From Lujinxingia litoralis (lineage in GTDB: Bacteria; Myxococcota_A; Bradymonadia; Bradymonadales; Bradymonadaceae), in the NCBI RefSeq assembly GCF_003260125.1, contig NZ_QHKO01000002.1, positions 1 through 64,000 of the forward strand: a DNA stretch of 64,000 nucleotides. Reading direction: 5' to 3'. Position 1 is the first letter of the stretch; the number at the start of each line of letters is the position of its first letter. This document shows positions 46,530 through 55,720 of this stretch, piece by piece. A model generated the notes under the pieces. The model made no database searches and was not told where the DNA came from. It worked only from the letters and a program-made list of their open reading frames with translations. The translations under genes and the position numbers were made by a program.

Positions 46530-47072
46530 TCAGCGCTTCGGTGGCACGCTAGCGTCCGAGGCGTCGTCTGTCGAGTCTGGCGAACGATTGGGAGTGACAT
46601 CGATGACATCGCCACCGCGCTCAAAGGGAGAACGACCAGCTCCGTTCGCGAAGGGCGAGGAGCCGAAGTGCTGAGAGCCCTGAGAGATGAAGAAGGACGA
46701 TGTGCCGCTCTCCAGGGCGTGTTGGAAGCGGCCGCGAATGGCACGCTTCAGCGGCGCGCGGAGTGGGGGGATGAGCAGCATGAGCCCAACGACGTCCGTG
46801 AGCACGCCGGGGGTGATTAAAAAGACGCCGGCAACAAAGACGGCGAGCCCATCAAGCAGGCTGTCGGCCGGGATTTTGCCGGTGCGTAAGTCCTCCTGAA
46901 TGGCGTGCCAGGCGCGCAGGCCTTCGAGCTTGCCCAGCACCGCCCCAAGCAGACCGGTAGCTACCACCAGGCCGATGGTTGGCCAGAGCCCGATGAGTTG
47001 GCCCAGCGGAATGAGCAACGCGAGCTCAATGAGGGGGATGACGGTAAAAAGGAAGAGCAGTTTAAGCAGCAC
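46530..47072 (-). CDS. fxsA: FxsA family membrane protein
   Basis: 180 residues with the FxsA pattern: MLLKLLFLFTVIPLIELALL, a second hydrophobic stretch (LWPTIGLVVATGLLGAVLG), the amphipathic WHAIQEDLRTGKIPADSLLDG, and FVAGVFLITPGVLTDVVGL. FxsA of E. coli affects phage T7 exclusion by F; its normal role is unclear. A hydrophilic tail of about 50 residues is extra. It follows the transaldolase-like gene on the same strand with a hairpin (47092-47115) between them. Confidence 0.88.
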   Translation of the reverse strand: MLLKLLFLFTVIPLIELALLIPLGQLIGLWPTIGLVVATGLLGAVLGKLEGLRAWHAIQEDLRTGKIPADSLLDGLAVFVAGVFLITPGVLTDVVGLMLLIPPLRAPLKRAIRGRFQHALESGTSSFFISQGSQHFGSSPFANGAGRSPFERGGDVIDVTPNRSPDSTDDASDASVPPKR

Positions 47073-47133
47073 GGCTTCTCTCAGTGGGTCGGGGCCCGGC
47101 TTAACGGCCGGGCCCTCGACACCGATATGGGGG

Positions 47134-47784
47134 TCAGCCCTGGGGGACCTTCTCCCAGTCTTTGAGGAACTTCTCCAGCCCGATGTCAGTCAGGGGGTGG
47201 TTGAACATCTTGTCGATCACGCCAAAGGGCACCGTGGCCACATGCGCGCCGAGGAGGGCCGCTTCGCTGACATGGCGAGGGTGGCGAATCGAGGCGACCA
47301 GTACCTGGGTGTGAATTTCGGGGTAGTTGGCATAGGCGGCCACGATCTCTTCGATCAGGTCCATGCCTGACTGCCCGAGATCATCGAGGCGCCCGATAAA
47401 GGGGCTGATGTAGGTAGCACCGGCCCGGGCAGCCAGGAGCGCCTGGTTGGTGGAGAAGCACAGGGTGACGTTGACGCCGATGCCTTCGTCGGTGAGCGTT
47501 TTGCAGGCTTTGAGGCCTTCGCGCGTCAGGGGAATCTTGACCACGATATTTTCCGCCCAGCCGGCGAACTCGCGACCTTCGCGGACCATACCTTCGTAAT
47601 CCGTGGCGGTGACTTCGGCGCTGACCGGTCCGTCGACGAGCTCGCAGATCTCCAGAATGACGTCTTTGAAGGCGCGCCCGCTTTTGGCGATCAGGCTGGG
47701 GTTGGTGGTCACCCCGTCAAGGATGCCGATCTCGGCGGCATTGCGAATTTCGGTGGTGTCGGCGGTGTCGATGAAAAATTTCAT
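47134..47784 (-). CDS. Transaldolase-like / fructose-6-phosphate aldolase
   Basis: 216 residues, the length of the small transaldolase (TalC/FSA) group. [29 protein letters not shown], and [13 protein letters not shown] with the Schiff-base Lys are typical; SPFIGRLDD and [15 protein letters not shown] close the barrel. It acts in the pentose phosphate area, either as transaldolase or as F6P aldolase; sequence alone does not decide. The ATG at 47784 was chosen over one at 47802. Confidence 0.9.
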   Translation of the reverse strand: MKFFIDTADTTEIRNAAEIGILDGVTTNPSLIAKSGRAFKDVILEICELVDGPVSAEVTATDYEGMVREGREFAGWAENIVVKIPLTREGLKACKTLTDEGIGVNVTLCFSTNQALLAARAGATYISPFIGRLDDLGQSGMDLIEEIVAAYANYPEIHTQVLVASIRHPRHVSEAALLGAHVATVPFGVIDKMFNHPLTDIGLEKFLKDWEKVPQG

Positions 47785-48060
47785 AGGTTTCGCTCGTTTC
47801 AAAAGGTGGAGAGGAACTCAGATTCGGACCTCGGCTCCCTAACATCGGGAGCGGTGCAGGCGCAAATCCGGGCGCGTCGGTCGCCACCTCGGTGTTCATG
47901 TTCAAGAACCGGGAGGGTGGCGGTGGGATTCCGGGTGTGGGGTGCGCTGCGTGGTGGCGCTGGAAAAGGCCCGTCTCGGTGTGCTATGCGGACCCGTCCT
48001 GAGTTGACGCATCCTGTGCGCGTACGACCTTTCTTCTTAAGCACGAACGAGGCCTTTACC

Positions 48061-49338
48061 ATGCTGGATATCAAGTTCATTCGCGACCACGCCGAAGAGG
48101 TGAAAGAGGCCGCAAAAAACAAGCGCTTTGACGTCGATATTGATCGCTTGCTGGAGCTTGATGAGCGCCGTCGCGATCTCATGAGTACCTCCGAGCAGAT
48201 TCGGGCTCGTCGCAATGAGGTCGCGCAGCTCATCCCGAAGGCGTCGAAGGAGGACCGTCCGGCGCTGATCGATGAGGGCAAGCAACTCAAAGAAGACCTG
48301 GCGCGTTACGAAGAAGAACTCGCCGGGGTGCAAGCCGAGTACGAAGGGCTGCTCTTGATGGTGCCTAACGTGACCCTGCCTGAGGTGCCGATTGGCGAGT
48401 CGGATGACGATAACGAGGTCATCCGTCATGTGGGTGAGCCGCGTACGTTTGAGTTCGAACCTCGCGATCACCAGGAGCTGGGAGAGCTGCTGGGGATCAT
48501 CGATAAGGACCGGGCGATTAAGGTGGCCGGAGCGCGCTCCTACGCGCTGCGCGGGGCCGGGGCGCTCCTGGAGATGGCGGTGATGCGTCTGGCCATGGAT
48601 ATCATGGTGGAGCGCGGCTACGAGCCCATCATCGGTCCGTTGATGGTCAACGAGAGCGCGATGGTCGGCACCGGGTTCTTCCCCTACGGGAAAGAAGACA
48701 CCTACCACCTTGAGAAAGACGACAAGTTTTTGGTCGGCACCAGCGAAGTGATTCTGGTCAGCCTTAATGCCGACGAGATCCTGGAGCGGGACACGCTGCC
48801 GCGGCGCTACTGTGGCCACTCTCCGTGCTTCAGGCGAGAGGCCGGGAGCGCGGGCAGAGACACCCGCGGGGTCTATCGCGTGCATCAGTTCACCAAGGTC
48901 GAGCAGGTCATTATCTGTGAGGCTGATGCCGAGAAGTCGCGGGCGCTGCATGACGAGCTCTTGGGTAACTCCGAGGCGTTGATGCAGCGTCTGGGGCTGC
49001 CCTATCGGGTGGCGGTGGCCTGCACTGGGGAGATCGGGCTGGGGCAGGTGCTCAAGCACGAGATCGAGACCTGGATGCCCTCGCGCGGCACTTACTCCGA
49101 GACGCATAGCTGCTCAAGCCTCTACGACTACCAGGCGCGCCGCAGTGGCATTCGCTACCGCGATGAGCAGGGGCAGATGCGCTACTGCTACACGCTCAAC
49201 AACACGCTGGCAGCCAGCCCGCGCATCCTCATTCCGATTCTCGAGCACTACCAGAACGAGGATGGCTCGGTGACGGTGCCCGATGCCCTGCGGCCTTACA
49301 TGCACGGCATTGAGGTCATTAAGCCGAAGGCCCAGTAA
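48061..49338 (+). CDS. serS: Seryl-tRNA synthetase
   Basis: A 425-residue class II synthetase. The N-terminal coiled-coil arm (DIDRLLELDERRRDLMSTSEQIRARR, about residues 25-100) contacts tRNA-Ser. Class II motifs follow: motif 2 in RYCGHSPCFRREAGSAGRDTRGVYRVHQF and motif 3 in NNTLAASPRILIPILEHYQ. It charges tRNA-Ser in the cytoplasm. ATG 48061 gives the conserved MLDIKFIR start; a longer frame upstream is unsupported. Its last 20 bases overlap the convergent exporter gene. Confidence 0.98.
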   Translation: MLDIKFIRDHAEEVKEAAKNKRFDVDIDRLLELDERRRDLMSTSEQIRARRNEVAQLIPKASKEDRPALIDEGKQLKEDLARYEEELAGVQAEYEGLLLMVPNVTLPEVPIGESDDDNEVIRHVGEPRTFEFEPRDHQELGELLGIIDKDRAIKVAGARSYALRGAGALLEMAVMRLAMDIMVERGYEPIIGPLMVNESAMVGTGFFPYGKEDTYHLEKDDKFLVGTSEVILVSLNADEILERDTLPRRYCGHSPCFRREAGSAGRDTRGVYRVHQFTKVEQVIICEADAEKSRALHDELLGNSEALMQRLGLPYRVAVACTGEIGLGQVLKHEIETWMPSRGTYSETHSCSSLYDYQARRSGIRYRDEQGQMRYCYTLNNTLAASPRILIPILEHYQNEDGSVTVPDALRPYMHGIEVIKPKAQ

Positions 49339-51733
49339 GCGAGCGCTCGCCAGGGGTTGAGGGCCGGCGGACCTTGAGCGGGAAGCGGCCCAGCACCAGG
49401 TAAAGCAAGACCGGGAGGATGACCAGGTCGGCGACAAGTGCGCCGGCGATGGTCATCCCGGTCAGGATTCCAAATTGTTGGGTGGGGACGAAGTCGCTCA
49501 GCGTGAGTACGCTCAGGCCGATGAGCAGGAGCACGCTCGTGAGCAGGATGGCGCGACCGGCACCGAAGTAGGTGTTGAGGATGGCTTCTTTGAGGGACGC
49601 GGATTGGGGGAGTTCTTCGATAAAGCGGGCGAAGAAGTGGATGGAGTCATCGACCGCGATGCCCAGACTGATGGCAAAGATGATGATGGTCGTGGTGTTG
49701 ATGTTGATGCCAGCCCATCCCATGTAGCCCAGGGTCATTAAGAGGGGGAGCGCGTTGGGAATCAGGCTGATCAGTCCGATTTTCAAGGAGCGGAAGACCA
49801 CCGTCAGCAGCCCGAAGATGATGCCCATGGCCAGCAGAATGCTCACCAACAGGTCGCGGATAAAGGAATCGAGCGCGGCCGAGGCCACGTAGGCGTCGCC
49901 GGTGAGTCGGTACGAGATGTTGGAGTCCGAGGGGAAGCGTCGCTCCAACTCGGTGTGGAGCTCTTGCGCGAGCTTGAGATTGGCTTTGGCGCCGGCGTCG
50001 CTTACCCGCAGGAGGATGCGGGCGTTGCGAAAGTCGCCGGTCACAAAGCCATGGACGCCGGTCCGGGTGTCAGGAGCATCGGAGATAAGGAGCAGGAGTT
50101 GCTCGACCTCGGCGAGTGACGCCGGCGCGGCGTCGCGTTGGGTGGGGTCGCCGGTGATCGCGGCGCGAGCGGCACGCAGGTAGTCGACGTGTGATTCGGT
50201 GCTCAGCACAATCGGGTGGTCGCGGAGCGATGCCTGAAGGCGGCTGATATGATCCAGGACTTGCGGATCTTTGAAGCGGTCGCGAACGGGCGACTCCAGG
50301 CTGATCTCGATGGGGAGAATACCGCTTAAGTCCTCCTCGAGTTTTACGGTGCTCTGGAAGGTGGGGTGGTTCTGGGAGAAGACCTCCAGAATCTTCGTGT
50401 CAATGATCACGTGGGATGCCTGAGCGATCAGCAGCCCACAGGCGACCAGCGAGACGGTCAGCACTGTCCAGGGGCGCGAGAGCAGGGCGTCGCCACTACG
50501 CACCAGGAGCCGCTCTAACGCCGGCATCTGGCGTTGCGGAGCCTGGGTAGGGACCGGGGTGTCGTGGCCGTGGATGCAACGCGCGGGTTTAAGAAACGTG
50601 AGGCCAGCGGGTAAAAAGAGCATCGTGGCCAGGTAGGCCAACATCACGCCGGTGGCGGCCTGCCATCCGAAGTTGCGCAGGATGGTAGTTTCGGCGCTGT
50701 ACAGGCTCAGAAACCCCACGGCGGTGGTTCCCGTTGTCAGCAGGCAGGCCACGCCGGTGTGGCGGATCATCTGGCGGATGGCTTCGGAGTGAGGGCGCCC
50801 GGCCTCGACCTCTTCGGCCTGGCGGGTGAGCATATGGATGCTGTCGGAGATGCCGATCACGAAGATCAGCGTTGGCAGCACGTTGTTGATAATGTTGATC
50901 GGATAGTTGGTGAGCACCAGCATCGCCAGGGTAGAGAGCAGGGCGATGACCACGGTGCCCAGCGGTAGGAGCACGCCGCTGGGGGTGCGAAAGAGAAAGA
51001 TCAGCACCAGGAGATAGACAAGGGCCGTAAGCGGTACAAAGAGCAGCTGCTCGCGCCGCAGGTTGTCGACAATCTCGACGCGTAGCGGCGGTACCCCGGC
51101 CAGGGTGGCACGGACCCCTTCGGGGAGGTCGTAGAGTGCCAGCGTTTCGGCCACTCGGTGGTTGATAGCGCGAAGCTCGTTGACGTCTTGAATCGCCGTA
51201 TCAATACGAGCCGCAACGATGGCGCTTTTTTGATCCGCGCTGAGCAGGCGTCCGGCGATCAGTGGTTCGCCCAGCGCGTACTCGCCCAGCTCCCGGGCTT
51301 GCTCCGGGCTGATCGGCGGTCCGCGAAAGGGGGGCGGGGCGCTGGCGAGTTGCTGGGAGAGGTCGCCTAAGTAGGGCTCAGAGCTTAAACTTTCGGGACG
51401 CGGGATGGCGATGGTGGCCAGTGACTGGGCGTCTTCAATGGTGTCGAGGCGTCGCAGCTCGTAGGTCAGGTCGCGAATAAGGCTGACCACCGGCGTGGCG
51501 AGCACGTCGGGAGCTTCGACGAGGACAATGATCACGTTATCTTCGCGGCCAAAACGCTCGGCAAAGATCTCGCGGTACTGGTCATCGTCGCCCCGCCCCT
51601 CAAAGAGCTGCTGAGGGGTGAAGTTGAAGCCGACCCGTGGGGCCAGGGCCAGGCTGCCCAGGGTGAACAGGGCCATGGCGATGACCACCGCCAGGCGGTG
51701 GCGTAAGACAAGCGTGGCGAGTCGGTTGAACAT
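49319..51733 (-). CDS. MMPL/RND-superfamily exporter
   Basis: 804 residues. Two repeats, each with one helix, a large periplasmic loop and five helices: the first helix at about 10-30, periplasmic region to about 215, a helix bundle (LLFVPLTALVYLLVLIFLF onwards), a second helix near 425, a second loop, and a closing bundle ending near 785. VLPTLIFVIGISDSIHML and IIIFAISLGIAVDDSIHFFARFIEE are the RND helix-4-like motifs with acidic residues. Relatives move lipids or hopanoids; the substrate here is unknown. ATG at 51733. Confidence 0.87.
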   Translation of the reverse strand: MFNRLATLVLRHRLAVVIAMALFTLGSLALAPRVGFNFTPQQLFEGRGDDDQYREIFAERFGREDNVIIVLVEAPDVLATPVVSLIRDLTYELRRLDTIEDAQSLATIAIPRPESLSSEPYLGDLSQQLASAPPPFRGPPISPEQARELGEYALGEPLIAGRLLSADQKSAIVAARIDTAIQDVNELRAINHRVAETLALYDLPEGVRATLAGVPPLRVEIVDNLRREQLLFVPLTALVYLLVLIFLFRTPSGVLLPLGTVVIALLSTLAMLVLTNYPINIINNVLPTLIFVIGISDSIHMLTRQAEEVEAGRPHSEAIRQMIRHTGVACLLTTGTTAVGFLSLYSAETTILRNFGWQAATGVMLAYLATMLFLPAGLTFLKPARCIHGHDTPVPTQAPQRQMPALERLLVRSGDALLSRPWTVLTVSLVACGLLIAQASHVIIDTKILEVFSQNHPTFQSTVKLEEDLSGILPIEISLESPVRDRFKDPQVLDHISRLQASLRDHPIVLSTESHVDYLRAARAAITGDPTQRDAAPASLAEVEQLLLLISDAPDTRTGVHGFVTGDFRNARILLRVSDAGAKANLKLAQELHTELERRFPSDSNISYRLTGDAYVASAALDSFIRDLLVSILLAMGIIFGLLTVVFRSLKIGLISLIPNALPLLMTLGYMGWAGININTTTIIIFAISLGIAVDDSIHFFARFIEELPQSASLKEAILNTYFGAGRAILLTSVLLLIGLSVLTLSDFVPTQQFGILTGMTIAGALVADLVILPVLLYLVLGRFPLKVRRPSTPGERSLTGPSA

Positions 51734-51873
51734 GGGGTAAGTCCCGGGAGAGAACGCGGTGGTGAGGAGTCTACGAGGAAAGGGTTCGCCGCGGCCCCAA
51801 GTTTACTACCGCAGTAGCAGGGTCAACAACCCGGCCAATTTGCTGGCGGGACCCGCCGATACAAGGAAGTCTC

Positions 51874-52326
51874 ATGAGCACGAATCGAATGCTGGGAGTC
51901 GATGTGGGAACCCGGCGGGTGGGGGTGGCAGCCAGCGATCCGCTGGGGCTTATGGCGATGCCTGTCGAGACCATTGAGGTGCGCAATGTTCGCCAGGGGG
52001 CGGTACGGCTGGCGGAACTTGTCGCTCACTATGAAGCTGCGATTGTGGTTGTGGGCTGGCCGCTGGATATGAAGGGACGAGAGGGCATCGCGGTGGGGCG
52101 GGTGCGTAGCTTTTTGGAAGGGTTTGAGCGTGCGTTGCGCGCCACCGGCGGCCAGGTGGAGGTGGTGCGGTGGGATGAACGACTGACCACCAGCGCGGCG
52201 GAGCGCAGCTTGATTAAGGCCGACGTCTCCAGGCAGCGGCGTAAGGAGGCCGTCGATCAGATTGCGGCGTGCCATATCTTGCAGGGCTATATGGACCGCT
52301 TGAGAATCGAGGCGGAGCGAGGGTAA
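51874..52326 (+). CDS. ruvX: Putative pre-16S rRNA nuclease / Holliday junction resolvase-like RuvX (YqgF)
   Basis: 150 residues of the YqgF family. MLGVDVGTRRVGVAASDPLG carries the first catalytic Asp. WPLDMKGREG and VVRWDERLTTSAAERSLI are the other conserved blocks. YqgF processes the 5' end of 16S rRNA and was earlier proposed as a Holliday junction resolvase. mltG starts six bases after the stop; this gene pair is common. Confidence 0.94.
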   Translation: MSTNRMLGVDVGTRRVGVAASDPLGLMAMPVETIEVRNVRQGAVRLAELVAHYEAAIVVVGWPLDMKGREGIAVGRVRSFLEGFERALRATGGQVEVVRWDERLTTSAAERSLIKADVSRQRRKEAVDQIAACHILQGYMDRLRIEAERG

Positions 52327-52331
52327 GGCCG

Positions 52332-53438
52332 ATGAGCGTATCGAAGCGACGTGTAGGCAAGGCGGGGGGGAGCCTCTGGGGCAGTATCTGGCGTTGGGGG
52401 GCGGCTTTATTGGCCGCCACGCTGGTGGTTGTGGCCGCGGCGACCGCGGGGGTGTACGTGCACTACCAGAGCGTGGTCGGGCGCCCGGTGCTCGGGGAGG
52501 GCGAGACGCGAACCCTGGTCATTCCCGAAGGGACGGCCTGGCCGGGGGTTGTTGCCCGCGTGAGCGACGCCGGGTTGGTCGAGCCGGAGCGCTATTTCGA
52601 TATGTGGGGCCGGCGGACCGGGCTGGCCAGTACAGCGCGCGCAGGCACCTTTCACCTGGCAGGCCCGATGACGATCGAGGAGCTCGCCGAGGTGTTGCGC
52701 CGAGGGGGGCTGGCCGAAGAGGTCGCGGTGACCTTCCCGGAGGGGTGGACGATCTATCACATCGCCGATCGCATTGAGGCGGTAGGGTTAGCCAGTCGCA
52801 GCGAGTTTTTGAAAAAGGCGCGCGACGAAGCCCTGCTGGCCGAACTCGGCATCGAGGGAGAAAGCGTGGAGGGGTATCTCTTCCCCGACACCTATCGTTT
52901 TCATCAGGGGGCATCGGCCGAGCAGGTCATCCGGACGCTGCACGGACGCTGGAAGCAGGTCGTGGAGCCGCTTGTGGAGTCGCATCGCGAATCCCTTGAC
53001 CGGCTCCAGGACGCCTATGCGTTTGGGCTTCGGGAGGTCGTCATCATGGCGTCCCTGGTCGAGCGGGAGACGGGCATGACCAGCGAACGGGGCCGGGTGG
53101 CCCGGGTGTTTTACAATCGCCTTGATCGCGGGATGCGCCTGCAGACCGACCCGACCTGTGTCTATGGCGAGGACACCTACATGGAGGTGCCTCATCCGCG
53201 CTACTGTCACGACAAGCTCAACCGCTACTCAACCTACGTGATCGACGGCCTCACACCGGGGCCGATTGCTAACCCCGGTAAGGAGGCCATCGTAGCTGCG
53301 CTCAACCCCAGTGAAGCGGCTGAAGACCTGGAGTTTTTATACTTTGTCGCCCGTCGTGACGGTAAGGGGGGGCATTACTTCTCAAAAACCTACCAGGAGC
53401 ACCGCCAGGCCATTCGCAAGTACCTGCTGGGTAAGTAG
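52332..53438 (+). CDS. mltG: Endolytic murein transglycosylase MltG
   Basis: 368 residues. Membrane anchor (about 22-46), LysM-like region (LVIPEGTAWPGVVARVSDAG), then the YceG catalytic domain. The catalytic Glu (near 244) is in MASLVERETG, and PTCVYGE and NRYSTYVIDGLTPGPIANPG are conserved. It cuts nascent glycan strands and is thought to set their length. ATG 52332 follows the ruvX stop closely. Confidence 0.95.
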   Translation: MSVSKRRVGKAGGSLWGSIWRWGAALLAATLVVVAAATAGVYVHYQSVVGRPVLGEGETRTLVIPEGTAWPGVVARVSDAGLVEPERYFDMWGRRTGLASTARAGTFHLAGPMTIEELAEVLRRGGLAEEVAVTFPEGWTIYHIADRIEAVGLASRSEFLKKARDEALLAELGIEGESVEGYLFPDTYRFHQGASAEQVIRTLHGRWKQVVEPLVESHRESLDRLQDAYAFGLREVVIMASLVERETGMTSERGRVARVFYNRLDRGMRLQTDPTCVYGEDTYMEVPHPRYCHDKLNRYSTYVIDGLTPGPIANPGKEAIVAALNPSEAAEDLEFLYFVARRDGKGGHYFSKTYQEHRQAIRKYLLGK

Positions 53439-53442
53439 TTGA

Positions 53443-53453
53443 GGGGGGGGGGG
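53443..53453. repeat. Poly-G tract (11 bases) between convergent genes
   Basis: Eleven consecutive G fill most of the 22-bp gap between mltG (+) and the AgmX-like gene (-), followed by GGGCGCCC-type symmetry. Confidence 0.85.
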
Positions 53454-53460
53454 CGCCCGG

Positions 53461-54021
53461 TTAACCCTGCTCGGCACGGAATGGCAGAAAGAGCGTTTCG
53501 AAGCGCACGACGGCGATCTGGGAGGTCTTCGGCGCGGGGAAGCTCCAGGTTTTGAGGACGTCGGTCACACAGGCCGCCAGGCCCTCGCTCCCGGTGTAGT
53601 TGTCCCTGGTCACAGCAGCAATCACCCCCCCCGTGGAGCCCGAGACCGTAAATTGCAGGGAGAGCTCTCCGCGCGTGTTGGGCTCTTTCTCCAGTTCCTT
53701 TTGGTAGCAGCGTTGAAAGGCGGTGCGTTCGTTGGCGATGCGCGTGCGGACGCTCTTCTGATCGATGGTGCCCTGAAACTGCAGCGTGTCGAGGATCGGG
53801 TACACCATCGCGTAGGCGTCTTCACCGTTGGCGGTGGGTTCCGCCGCGCCGTTGACGTCACGCTGGGGGCCATCCCCCAGTTTGAGTCGCTCCAGCCCGT
53901 CCGAACTCTGAGCGAGATAGAGGTAGAGTCCGCCGGCGCCGGACATGAAACCGAGCGTTCCCGTGAAGATGGCAATGATGATGACAACAAGGGGGCCGCA
54001 GCCCGAAGAGGAAGTGCTCAT
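53461..54021 (-). CDS. AgmX/PglI C-terminal-domain-like protein
   Basis: 186 residues: an N-terminal membrane anchor (PLVVIIIAIFTGTLGFMSGAG, about 10-30), a spacer, and a C-terminal domain in which FQRCYQKELEKEPNTRGELS, FTVSGSTGGV and LAACVTDVLKTWSFPAP match the AgmX/PglI/TonB-like pattern seen in myxobacteria and relatives. The paired Cys suggest a disulfide. AgmX-type proteins belong to motility complexes in Myxococcus, but this short form need not. Convergent with mltG. Confidence 0.75.
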   Translation of the reverse strand: MSTSSSGCGPLVVIIIAIFTGTLGFMSGAGGLYLYLAQSSDGLERLKLGDGPQRDVNGAAEPTANGEDAYAMVYPILDTLQFQGTIDQKSVRTRIANERTAFQRCYQKELEKEPNTRGELSLQFTVSGSTGGVIAAVTRDNYTGSEGLAACVTDVLKTWSFPAPKTSQIAVVRFETLFLPFRAEQG

Positions 54022-54103
54022 AAACAGCTCTGAGGCGTAAGGTTGGCGAGGCCAGCGTGCCGAAGGCGGTTGAGAATGCGGGGTACTACAACCCCCGGGG
54101 CTT

Positions 54104-54112
54104 TGCTATAGT
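54104..54112 (+). promoter_or_regulatory. Extended -10 promoter-like site before the sigma-54 activator
   Basis: TGCTATAGT is an extended -10 element with no good -35 box, about 60 bases upstream of the ATG at 54173. Confidence 0.45.
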
Positions 54113-54172
54113 CACGCAGATGAAGCGAACTGGACTCCATGTGAGTGACACCACCCGAGGCGAAAGGCCGAG

Positions 54173-55720
54173 ATGAGCAGCATCGTAGACTGGAATGCAT
54201 TGAGTCTCAACGTCGCGGTGAGGGAGTTGGCGACGTTGTTGCGAGAGAACCTTCAGGTGCGTGTGGCGTTGGTCTGCGCATCGGGAGAGGTTGTGGACCT
54301 GGGAGACGCGACGGGGGGAGAAGCCGCGTTGTTCGACGTGTTTGCCGATACCCGGGGGCGGTGGGGAAGCGCCGAGCATCGGGTCACCTACGCCCAGACC
54401 GTACGCGCCTGGAGCAACGCCTGTCTGGAGGTGGAAGCGGGCACCGAGCGGGTTATTCTGGAGCGCGCGCCCGGGTTTTGCGCCCACCTCTATCCGATCG
54501 CCACTCAACGGGAGCGGGCCGCGATCGTCTGTGCCGGGTTTGTAAATACCGAGAGTGCCGCACAGAGTCTGGAGTCGATTCGCAAGGTGCTGCCGGATCA
54601 CGTGCTGGAGGCGATCGAGAGCGGTCAGGGGCCGCGCGTCCCCCAGCTGGGACGAGAGGACCGTCGTTGGATGGATCGCCTCGGCCAGCGGATTGCCCGG
54701 GTGATGGCCAATGGGCTGGCGGAGGAGCAGGTGCCCACCTACCAGCCCGGAGCGCGACGTTTATGCGGGATGCTCGGGGCCAGCGGACCCATGACCCACC
54801 TCTTCGGCCAGATTGAGCGGGTGGCCCGGACTAATGCAACGATCCTTATCACCGGGGAGAACGGTACGGGGAAAGAGCTGGTGGCGAGCGCGGTTCATCG
54901 CCACAGTCGGCGCCGCGACGAAGCGTTCATTCCGGTGAACTGTGCGGCCATTCCCGGCGACCTGATCGCCAGCGAACTCTTCGGTCATGTGAAGGGGGCG
55001 TTCTCCGGTGCGCACCGCGACCGGGCCGGGCTCTTTGAGGCCGCCGATCGCGGGACCTTGCTCCTGGATGAAATCGGGGACATGGATCCGATGCTTCAAA
55101 CGAAGTTGTTGAGGGTGCTCCAGGAGGGGACCTTTTTACGCGTCGGCGACAACCAGGTCCGCAAGGTCGATGTGCGGGTGATCTGCGCGACGAACTGCGA
55201 CTTGGAGGCCATGGTGGAACGCGGAGAGTTTCGCCGTGATCTCTACTACCGAATCCGGGTGATCGAGTTGGCATTGCCCGCGTTGCGGGAGCGCGGGGAA
55301 GATATCCTGCTGCTGGCCAACCATTTCTTGAGTGCGACGGCCAAACGCCATGGGCGCGCGGTGAAGCGCTTCAGCGCAGAGTGTCAGGACTACCTCGAAA
55401 GCTATCCCTGGCCGGGCAATGTACGCGAGATGGAAAACGAGATTGAGCGTCTGGTCATCCTCTCCGGCGATGCTGAGGAGATCGGTTCGGAGTGGTTGAG
55501 TCGACGGATCGTCGGCAAGGTCGAGCAGGTCCCTGTGCTCGATACGAAGGGGTATAACTTGCCGGAGGCGGTCGAGTTGCTGGAGCGTCAGATGATCCTG
55601 GAGGGGCTCCAGAAAGCCGGTTGGAACAAGTCTCAGGCGGCAAAGGACCTGGGCATTTCCCGACGCAACCTCATTCGGAAGGTCTCTCAGTTCGAGCTGG
55701 AAGAACGCGCTCATGACTAA
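54173..55720 (+). CDS. Sigma-54-dependent transcriptional activator
   Basis: 515 residues. An N-terminal sensor region of about 190 residues (no receiver domain seen; perhaps GAF-like) precedes the AAA+ domain: Walker A GENGTGKE near 228-235, Walker B TLLLDEIGD, sigma-54 contact loop GAFSGA near 275-280 in place of the usual GAFTGA, and ALRERGEDI. The C-terminus is a Fis-type helix-turn-helix (KSQAAKDLGISRRNLIRKV). It activates sigma-54 promoters after an unknown signal. Its last eight bases overlap the start of the Omp85-like gene. Confidence 0.92.
   Translation: MSSIVDWNALSLNVAVRELATLLRENLQVRVALVCASGEVVDLGDATGGEAALFDVFADTRGRWGSAEHRVTYAQTVRAWSNACLEVEAGTERVILERAPGFCAHLYPIATQRERAAIVCAGFVNTESAAQSLESIRKVLPDHVLEAIESGQGPRVPQLGREDRRWMDRLGQRIARVMANGLAEEQVPTYQPGARRLCGMLGASGPMTHLFGQIERVARTNATILITGENGTGKELVASAVHRHSRRRDEAFIPVNCAAIPGDLIASELFGHVKGAFSGAHRDRAGLFEAADRGTLLLDEIGDMDPMLQTKLLRVLQEGTFLRVGDNQVRKVDVRVICATNCDLEAMVERGEFRRDLYYRIRVIELALPALRERGEDILLLANHFLSATAKRHGRAVKRFSAECQDYLESYPWPGNVREMENEIERLVILSGDAEEIGSEWLSRRIVGKVEQVPVLDTKGYNLPEAVELLERQMILEGLQKAGWNKSQAAKDLGISRRNLIRKVSQFELEERAHD

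Noticed and set aside
47092..47115. 9-bp hairpin between the transaldolase-like and fxsA genes as a terminator
   Set aside because: No T run on the - strand, so it is mentioned only as a hairpin.
54145..54816. 223-residue frame overlapping the sigma-54 activator
   Set aside because: Arg/Gly-rich out-of-frame reading of the activator gene.
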